Shown in pieces: positions 46,601 through 55,400 of a stretch of DNA of 64,000 nt. Location: NCBI GenBank assembly GCA_905178155.1, contig CAJINV010000005.1:3354833-3418832 (forward strand), given 5' to 3'. Both the position numbers and the translations under genes were made by a program. The notes under the pieces were generated by a model that was given only the letters and a program-made list of their open reading frames with translations, was not told the DNA's origin and did not search any database. Each line of letters opens with the position of its first letter. The first letter of the stretch is position 1. This stretch comes from Amoebophrya sp. A120. Lineage: Eukaryota; Sar; Dinophyceae; Syndiniales; Amoebophryaceae.

Positions 46601-46699
46601 CGTGAGCGGGTCCCGCTGTTCCCAAGCGCGCATGCGGGCGCGTCGGTAGCGCCGCTGACCCTCCGGGTCCCGGGTCTCGACGCGGAGGAGCGTTTCCAT
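40672..46699 (-). CDS. SLC35F5-like drug/metabolite-superfamily transporter with giant inserts
   Basis: Multipass transporter of the SLC35F/EamA group; substrate unknown. Exons 46699-44611, 44365-41330 and 41045-40672 total 5499 nt, exactly 1832 aa plus stop. Near the N-terminus are two membrane spans (FTIGLCAIFFVCVIDCLSSG and FSLLLFCNFSLVFFWFFHML), then ~1100 residues of low-complexity acidic/Ser-rich sequence, then a span (YVTIALIAPILLLAQWLGL), a second ~200-residue insert, and the conserved end: FSPLSVYFLSISWLGEEVET, RKWLAVVLCSLGVF, SHYLWAWGILLTSPTIATIG. SLC35F5 proteins are usually ~500 residues. Two TIR introns (44371-44610 and 41051-41329) separate the exons; both joins keep frame. Whether the protein has a full ten-span set is unclear because the middle is so expanded. 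Confidence 0.85.
41051..41329. mobile_element. TIR intron, family C, in the SLC35F5-like gene
   Basis: TATCCTGTTGAAAAACATCC with CCACCC, and GGTGTGGGGACGTTTTTACA...GATA. Perfect CGATA duplication. Confidence 0.92.
44371..44610. mobile_element. TIR intron, family H, in the SLC35F5-like gene
   Basis: AATGAGAGCGCACAACTCCC and AGTGCACTTTCATA. Flanks TTCCC/TTCCA. In-frame join DENGKPFQHE. Confidence 0.88.
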
Positions 46700-48316
46700 T
46701 TTTTCCAGTGATTTCTGTATGGGATTTTGTATAATTATTTTACCACGATACTACAGATCCGCTCACATGCCAGTTGCGGCGCTTACTCCTATGTCTCACA
46801 TGATATGCAAGGACGATGCTTCGAAACCAATTTCGCGGTGTTTCGAAGTGTGTTTGGTGCTGAATGTTACGGCGCCGGCGACATGCAGCTGAATCCGAGC
46901 AAGGCAGTCAAACGGACTACCACTCTGACCAGACCGGCTAAGCGCGCGCGCCCCATGCTGGCACTGAACACACATAAATATAGTGATATTGCTAATTCCA
47001 GCCGTCCATCAGGTTGAATCGTTTACGGTTTCCTGCTTGGCCTTCCCACGGGAAATAATTCGCCAAAGCACAGAGGCTGGGAGGCTGGCAAACAATCAAA
47101 CGGCCGAACGGCAACGCAACGCTCCACCACTGCCTGATGGACAACCCGCCTCGCGAATCCGGGGGAGCCAGGCGGCCAGCGGCCCGGCCGGCCGGCGAGG
47201 CGCCAGGGGTGCGAGGCCGGCCCCCACACTTATTTTTTTCATTCGGCCAACCGCAACCCGGCCGGCCAATAATGAAGGGCACTGTCCGCCGCGGAAGAAA
47301 ACAGGACACCCGCCTCCAAGCGCGGGGCGGGGCGGGCCGGGCGCCCGCCCGTCCCGCAAATGGCGGGCCGCCGGCCGGCGGGCATGCAGAATAAAACTGG
47401 CGGCCTGGCTTCGCTCCCCCCGGCCCCCGTCCTTGCTCCACATCTCAGAGAGGCCAGCCGGGGCCCCTGCCGCTTTTGTTTTGGAACACAGCGCGCCGCT
47501 GGGCACCGGCCTGCGGAGCGAGGCGCTCTATCTTTGACGCCCGTCGCTGTTCTTCCTGCCAGCTAGGGCCCGCCTGCATGGCTGCCATTGCGCCCCGGGG
47601 CCTCCCCAATGCTTCTCGGTGGGCGTGTCGCGGCCGGCTTCGCCGCTCGCCCGGTTTCTACGACCAACCACGCAAGGCCCGCGAAGGCAGGCCCCGCACA
47701 TCCGCCCGCGCCGCTATCTTTGCGCCGTCGCGTCGAACGCGGGCAAAGCGGGCACGGGGCGCGCGGGTCGCGGGTTGTGACATGCAGGAGACATCCTGCG
47801 CGATGCCCTGGCGTTGGCCCCTGCGGCGCGTATGGGCTAGGGCCTTAAGGCCTTATGGAAAGACACGCAGGGCGGGGCCGCGGGCGCCGCTAGAACAGGC
47901 GGCCGCGGCGCCTGGGCTTCCGCGGAAGCCCCTGACCCTGGCAAACATGCTCGCCCTTTGTTCTGCGCAGCAGATAGTTAAAATCTCTCACCGGTGCCCC
48001 TGCCTCTCATCGTTCCTCCGTCTGGTGCTCCGCTCGACTTCCCCGTGAAAGCTCTCGCAACATGTGCCCCTTGCAGGAGCGGGGCAAAGATCCAAACAAG
48101 AACACAGGTCTTCGTACGTACAATTTCAAACCGTCTTGGTGGCTGCCCTTCGCGCCCTCGAGTACTAGTACTCTTTATCTTATCACTTCATATCCGTGTT
48201 TTTTGTGGTATTGAAGTTCCGGCGGTAGGGCAGAAAGGAGGACCTTTCGGAAGTTTTCGTAGATGGGCTGCTTCTGCTGCAGGTGAAGCTGCAAGTAGAA
48301 ACCTAATTCCATAGTA
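46700..48316. other. Intergenic with GC-rich island
   Basis: No gene seen. About 47040-47960 is very GC-rich (runs of GCCGGCC and GGCGGGCC). Long open frames on both strands there are compositional and lack domains. Confidence 0.55.
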
Positions 48317-51300
48317 TCAAGCCCTGTAAATCCTCGCAAAATTTTCGACGGGCCGTCGACAGATCGGACAGGATTTCAACACGGGGTAGCACCTGCTACA
48401 CAGACACAAATGTCCACATGGCATCGCCGCGTGGCTTTGCGGCTGGCTCAGGCAGATCACGCACGGGCCGGCCTGTCCTGGTTGCAGCGCTGTGGCGGTC
48501 AGGGGGCTGCCATGTAGTTCCTGCTGGTCAAAGCTGGCACTGTCGCTGGCCGATACGGGTCCATTACCATTGATCGTAGTGCCACCGTGCAATTGGTCCA
48601 GAGTCGGGATGGCGTTTTCCTGCTGTTTACTCTGCGTCGGACGAATCAAGTAGCGGTTAGGGGTGATAGCCTGCTGCTTTTGAGGTGCGCCATGATCTGC
48701 AGGTGCACGTCTGAGTGACTGCTCCTGGGGACTCGCAGCAGATTTTTCCGAGTTGGTTTTACTGCGAGTAGGTCCATGTACAGGTGGTGGGGGGTGAGGC
48801 TGCAAAGGCAGTGATTCCTGCTGGGTTTGGTCTAATGCTGGCTGTGCTTCCGGTTCTGCTTCTGCATGAAGTTGTAATCCGCCTGGCTCGCCGGGGTCGG
48901 GCGAGTCCTCCACCTGTCGACCACGATCTATATCTGCTACATCTTCTGGCAAAGCCTCTTCGGCGACGGTGCCTGGCGCCGCAGTCATTCCCCCAGTAGT
49001 TTGATCCTCCCGCGCTGCGCCGCGGCTGCTTTTCCGGTCGACCGAGCCGACGGTGAGGCCCAGGGACGAGGACTCTTTACTCGGCCCGCGTTTTGGAGAG
49101 GAAGTGCCAGCTTCTAGGGTGTTTGGGAGCGAGTCAGCTGCGTCGTTGTTGCTCTCTTGCACGAGGACGATGGCACCCTGTTCAGGTGGTTGAAGTGGCG
49201 CACCGCCCATGCTCACGTCGCCGAACCCTTTTTGCGGCGGCTGCGCGTGCGGGTGCGCGGCTTGTGCTGTTGCAGCTGTTTCTACAAGAACCCTTGATAT
49301 TGTGTCTCCCCCAGTGCTGTATCCTGATGTCGATGTGTGTCCTCCTTGTCTGGTGCTTCCCGCATCGCCGGATAGGTGTCTTTGCGGATAATATGCTGCC
49401 GCGGGGTCGTAGCTGCTGGCACTCCTGCTTGCCCCCTGGCCCGAGAGGAAGTGCTGCGGATTTTGATTCCCTGCAACCACCAGAGTTGGAGTTCCCCTTC
49501 CCGCTGCTATCGCTGAAAAAGCTGCTTGATCTTCATCCCCCTGCGCACCGGCACCATTGTAGATGCCGACGTCAACATCGTTCACCTGTCGACGTGGACC
49601 ACCAACGATGCTATTGCTGCTTCCACCGAATAAAGTCCCCACTGTTCTTCGTAAACCAAACTCGTCGTACACCGGACCGCTCATCCACTGTGCCGACGAA
49701 TTGCTTGCCGCTGAGATCGTTCCGCCATCACCGAAGCCACCGTTCTTTTCGTATCTCCCGAGATACGCCGCCGTACTCGGCGGAAAGAGCACGTTTAAAT
49801 TCTTCGCGTCAAGAAGTTGTACATTCGAAGCTGCTGCAGCTGCTGCTGCTGGTGCGAGAAGAATCGGCACTGGGGCGATGCTCACGCCCGGCGCAACTTC
49901 GTCTTCGAGAACGGGAATCAGATTTTGCCTATCGTGATTCGACAACGCGAAAGAGCGGCTGCTATTCGAAGTAGAGCTCGGGAACACATAATTACTCCCC
50001 CCACCTGGTGACGACGCTGGACCAAGATGTGCAGAAGCTGCTCCGGGACTGAAATGTTGACCAGCGATCGGGGACGATGATGCTCCTGTAGCTACAGTTC
50101 TATTGCTACCCGTCGCGGCTTCTGGCTCATTTATGTTTATCACACTCGCGGAACTGCTGGAGCTGGTCGCTGGCGTACTTTTGTTCGCGTGACTCTCAAA
50201 ATACCGTTGCGCAATCGACCCGGCTGCCGACGCACTACTGCTCGCGGGTCCGAGCCCGGCGGGCCGGCGAGAAGACGAAGCTGTTGACCCAGGAGCACCG
50301 AGGAGGTACTTGTTTCTTCCGACGGTAGCGGTACTAATCCCATAATTCCCTGTGCTTGTAATTGAAGCTGAACGTCCATTCTGGTTCATCCACGACCGGG
50401 GAGGGTAAGGCACGGAACTCAGCCCCGGGCCCGGTGCCGGAACAGTACTAGAACTGCTTGTCGTGGGAAAGGGAAAATCATTGTGGACGAAGGTATAATT
50501 CGGTTCTGTTCCTGCCAGTGCTGCATGAGCACTGTCTACTGGGATACTCCCCGTCGTTGCAGATGACGGCAAGGTGCTACTGCTGGAGGTCGTCGTACTA
50601 CTATGTCCAACCGGTCGTGGATGCAAGACCGACCGCGCCCCCTGCTCTGGCGAACAGAGTCGTTTCGGCACCGGGGCGTCGTTTCGAAACAGAAAGCTGC
50701 TGAGAAAGGTGTCGGAACTGGGGTTTTGGAAGACCGTGACCTCGCTGTTCGGAAGCGAGGTGGAGCTGTTTACTAAACGTTGTGTTGTCGGGTGATGCTG
50801 AGAAAACTCGAGCTGGTTGTTGTTCTCGTTCCACTGCTGATGGTGCTGAAAAGAAAAAGCCCCTTGCTGTACGAGAGAAGGCGTCGTCTGCGGCCGGGTG
50901 GCGCCCGGGGCTGCTGCGCTCCCCCCGGTTTGACCTTGAAGTAAATCTTCATTGCTAGTACCAACATTTGAAGATGTAGCAGTTGCACCTCCTGGAGGTG
51001 GTGGTACTGAAGTAGCTACCTCCGAGACGTAATTCTCGGTGAGCTGGAAAAACTCGCGAAAACAGCGCTCGGCGTGGAAAACTTCGGCGGCCGCGAGTTT
51101 GCGCAGGTAGGTGTTCAGCACATCGACACAGAACAGTTCGTCGCGCGCCAGGTTTTCAACCGCGATGGAACTTGGGAACTCGGGGATTTGGGTGAAGGCA
51201 GGTTGATGTATATTGGCGGTGGAGGTGGACGTGAGCTGATTGTAATTTTACAAAATTATATGTTCATACTTCGTTTTCGACACGATAAAGAACGCTATGC

Positions 51301-51553
51301 GAAACAACAAGTGGACAGGACGTTGACATGGCCTACTGCGTTCAGAGACGATGGCTCACAACATGAGAAATACACGACAAAATTGCCACTTTCTATGTCA
51401 TCAATTTACTTGGTCGTGCAGCACTTGCAGAGACCGGAGCCGTTTCGAGACGTGGTGCGAAAAACCGTCGTCCTGTTGCTGAACCTGAATTTTAAGAAAA
51501 ACCTCGAGCACCGGCTCCACAATCGTGTCACACTCGATGATGCGAAGCTGCAT
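48317..51553 (-). CDS. PX-domain RING-finger protein, predicted E3 ubiquitin ligase
   Basis: Exons 51553-51410 and 51235-48317 total 3063 nt, 1020 aa plus stop. The N-terminal ~110 residues resemble a PX phosphoinositide-binding domain: MQLRIIECDTIVEPVLEVFL, KRLRSLQVLHDQ, IPEFPSS, and LNTYLRKLAAAEVF with CFREFFQL. The C-terminus is a C3HC4 RING: CVICLSQPQSHAAMPCGH, LCLCSRCYPVLKSCPICRRP. Between lie ~850 residues of Ser/Ala/Gly/Gln-rich sequence with no recognised domain. The inference is an E3 ligase recruited to endosomal membranes. The only intron is a canonical GT-AG one (donor GTAAATTG, acceptor ATCAG), so unlike its neighbours this gene has no TIR element. The start is the only ATG in the 5' open stretch, which is closed upstream by TGA. 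The PX call is from pattern alone. Confidence 0.8.
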
Positions 51554-52406
51554 GTGGCCGACAAAATAAAGTGCGGAGTCGGGATGAAATAAACCTTGTA
51601 GTACGTGGAATCAATGAAGAGCTCAATTATATATATACATCATTTTCATCTGAAGCTACTTCGTCTTCTGCTACTTTTTTCGACGGAGAAACAGAAAGTC
51701 ACTGCAACATAAAGAAATAGCTGCAGCGACTGCACCAACTCTAGCGGACGCTTCGCGGACGTGCGCGCGCGTGCGACAACTTTAGCAAAAGCCACTCAAA
51801 GTTATGCGCAGCATCAGAACTGTTCTACTCTTCTGCTCCGGCGGGTTCTTTTGGTTTTATACAAGCGTGATGAGCAGGAGCAGTTCTTTTTGCACTTCGA
51901 CTTCTTGGTGTTGAAACCTTGGAAATACATACGTCACCACCCATTCTGAACGCAGCTAAGCGACCAAAACAAGGTTGTCGTGAGTAGAGCAAAGAGTGCC
52001 TTTTGGTGTTAAGCTTGCGACGCCACTCTGTGAAATCTTCAATTTTTTGTACACGACGTTCATATCTGAAGTGCTACTGTATGCGTGTTCTTCATTGGTT
52101 TCATTTTCCATCATGTACATGTGCTCAACTTGTTGCTTGGCAACTTGAACTTCGTAAAAAACACTGCACATATATGTTCCACGATTCCATTTCTCGTGGT
52201 GGTGGCTTCAAAAAAAAGGAAAATGTAGGGCAAAACAAGACTTACAAAAACAGGTTCTTTGTCAGCGTCTCTGAGGACTCTTTGTCTGATTACTTAAATA
52301 ATTTCGTCCGCGTTTATCACGGTACGAAGACAAACTTCTACAGCTTCTTTCCTCGAAAATGATTTTTCGAGAAAGCCAACGACAACTTTCCGTCCCTCCT
52401 CCCGCG
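51554..52406. other. Intergenic, no gene seen
   Basis: About 850 bases between the 5' end of the PX-RING gene and the 3' end of the secreted-protein gene. AT-rich, without recognisable frames or RNA. Confidence 0.5.
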
Positions 52407-55400
52407 TCATTTTCCCTCGCAGATTTGGTACGAATACCAAATGAAATCTTCCCCATTGATGCTTTTCGTGACGTCAATTGTGCATTGCAAAAGTATGTTC
52501 GCACAGCTACCAAGTACGAATTGCATGAATGATAATTTCATAATCTTTCCATCTCAATTCATTCACTCACTCACGCAAGCTATTATCCTTCTTGAAGAGT
52601 TCTTTCATCGGTTTCCCATCGTTCTCTCTCGGATGTGCTTACAAGTGTATCGCTTTGCTAAGAATCTTCGCACGCATCAGCGCGCGGCGTAGGTCCCGTC
52701 ACTCATCTTTTGGAACCAGATGCCGCACACTCGGTATTCTGTCCGCCCCGAATTCTCACAGAAATCTTCGGCGTCGATTTGGAACGTCACGGGATCGGGA
52801 TCGGCGTCGCTTTTTTCGGTTTGCCAGGCGCTGCCTGTGGTGTTGGGAACTCTTTCCCAGCGCCTGCCGCTGATATTCGCTACGAATTCCGCTTGTTTTT
52901 GCTCGGCCTCCTCCTTTTGTTTCCGGATGTTTTCGTTTTGTCGCGCGGTCCTTGCCTTGCACGCCTTGGTCTTTCCCCTCCTGTCGGCCTTTTGCTGTTT
53001 CGGTAGCGGCTTCGTGGGCCTCTTTGCTACGAGGTGCGCCTTCACCACGTGGGCCGCTGGCTGTGGCTTTAAGTCCATGAACCCGTCGACCGGAAGGCCT
53101 ATGGCGTCGAAGTCCTCTTTTACCATTCTGCCCCAGGGGGTGTTTTTTCGGATCTCTTGCTTCGTCAGGTGGTGGCATGCTTCGTTGGGGTTGCGAAAGG
53201 TGTGCGCCGCCCACGCTACCCGCCTCTCCCGCAAGATGGTCTCTATCGGCGGCACGCCCGTCCTGTTGCAGAGGTCGAGCCGGCTTGCGTACTCTTCTGC
53301 TCCTTCCGCTTCCTCTTGTGCGTACTGCCATGCGCGTTTTTCCCCTTCCACCGTTTTCAGGGTGCTGTGCTGGAACCACCGCAAAGCCTTGAGGTCGTGT
53401 TCCCGTGGGTGCCAGGTTTCCGCGTTGTATAAAGCGACGGAGTTGGCAAGGCTTTGGTATAGAGTCGCTTTCATCCTCCTGGAGATGTCTCGGTCTCTCC
53501 AGATGCCCTTCAGTGCCTGGACCGTGGAACGCGCCATGCCGGTGCGCCTCGCGATCTCCTTCGTTGTCGCCGCGTTGTTTTCTACTTGCGTGCCCAGGTA
53601 TTTGAACAAGCTGACGGTCTTGATTTCTTCCCCGCTGTAGGTGGTTAGGTTTGCTGGGACGAGCTGCCGCGCGCGCTCTGCTTTCTGTTTCTCCAGTATC
53701 TGTCGCCCTACCCGGAGTTGTCGCTCTTCCTCTTCTGTCTTCGCTGGTCGGCAGAAGCCCGTCGCTTTGTGGTAGGTCAGTGCTTTTTGGTCGCTCAGGA
53801 TGTCGCCGCATCTGTCGCAGACAAATGCGTTCTTCTCTTGCTTCACGAACCGAATGCGGCCCATGCGTATGAGCCTTGCCGGCGTTTCGGCCCATCGCCA
53901 CCGCACTGTTGCCCACCCGCTTTTCTTCAGGATGCAGCAGTTGAAGGACCCATCATCCCACGCAAGTAGGTGCGTGGGCTTCAACCCCATGTCCATCCGT
54001 GGCGCCTTTTTCGCTCCCTGTTTCAGCTCTGGGCGCAGGTCCGCCCCACTCCACTCGACCATCCACCCGCTGCGCTCTGTGCCGCCAAGTTCCTGGAACT
54101 TGAATCGCTCTTCTCGTGCTTCTTCGTTCGTTTTTTCGGCCGGCTGCAGGTTGAACGTCATGGCCTCGGTCTTTCCATCTCAAGGGAAGATGGGATCTAT
54201 GTCTGTCATGCTCATGTAGCCCGCGGAAAAACTACATCAGATCTCCTGTCACGCCCGAACGCAATTTCATGTTTGTACAAGTGCGATACAACTTTAGCGA
54301 AGGATATCACTGAGACCGTCGCAATTCGGCCCGTCCGGCGCTCCAGGGGCGTTTAGGTCCAACGGATTTTCTGTGATGTTCCCGTTGACCGCCCCCGCCG
54401 CTTTCACGTAGCACCACTTTTTCGTGCACCAGTCTGGACGGTCCTGTGGGTCCGCGCACCGGTAATTCGCACCGGCTTTGCCGTTTTTTCCGTCAGATGC
54501 CGTCTATCCTCTGCAAAGGCAATATCGTACCTCCTTGTAGTATATTGTTCATCGAATTTTTAGTGCAGTTATTTACATACATAGTATCTGCATCTTTGCG
54601 AACTTGAATCAACATAATTAATACAAATCTCACTCTTCAATTTCATCTTGCCAAAATTTCTTGTCATGCGCTCTCTACTAATACGATACTTTTGCACTGC
54701 ATACCACCGTCTCTGTGTCTTCCCAGGCCGCGCATATCCTGAGCAAAAACGCCTCCTCCCCAGAGCTGTCACGCAAATCTGCATGCCTGAAATGCTTATC
54801 ATGCACAGCCACGGCACGAGAGGCATTCTTTCATTTCTAACGCAATCCGGGAGCCCCAGCCTGTAATGTTAGAATCAGGATAAGCATATCGATTTCTCAT
54901 CATGCGGATGCGCTAGGTAATAAACAGCAGTACGCTATCATGCGCAACAGCCAAAAGCGGTGGAAGTGTGAAGCAACGTCCTCATCTTGACTCGGGGGTG
55001 GGGAAGTTTTTGGACGGGATAACGCAGAACTCTCCGTAATTCGGACCGCCGCCGTACTTCAGCGTGTAGGCCTTTCCGTAGTCCGTGTCGTCTTTTTGTG
55101 GTGTGTATCGCGAGAAAAAACTGTTTCAACACTGGAAAGTTGTGATGCAGAGGACGCAACTACTACACCGAAGTGCTTGTCTTGCTGCACATGCAAGACA
55201 ATGCATTTATTTCAGGCGTGTTTCCCCGAGAAACAGAAAGCTCGCGTGGCAAATTTTTTTTTGTGCTGGTGTGATGCAAAGTAGCGCGCAAGATTCTTAC
55301 AGTTGTGACGCAGTTTTTTCGTGCGATAGTGTAAGCCACTCTTGGGCAGGAAACTGCAGGTCACAGGAAGCCAAGTTGTATCCCGTCCACGTTGTGTCAG

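Larger units (their letters stand above)
52479..54306 (-). mobile_element. Family F TIR intron enlarged to 1828 nt by a nested LINE
   Basis: Ends are TGTGCATTGCAAAAGTATGT on the left and, reading inward on the other strand, TATCCTTCGCTAAAGTTGTA. Flanks TCAAT/TCACT differ at one base. Subtracting the nested LINE and one duplication leaves 202 nt, the normal family size. Removing it joins GGTCTCAGTGA to CGTCACG in frame. Confidence 0.85.

Noticed and set aside
47096-48048. Frames in the 47-48 kb GC island as genes
   Set aside because: Six-frame openness without domains; typical of GC-rich noncoding DNA.
52677-54161. An introner that encodes its own reverse transcriptase
   Set aside because: A 14-bp target duplication and simple-sequence tail show a separate truncated LINE inserted into a normal 202-nt introner.
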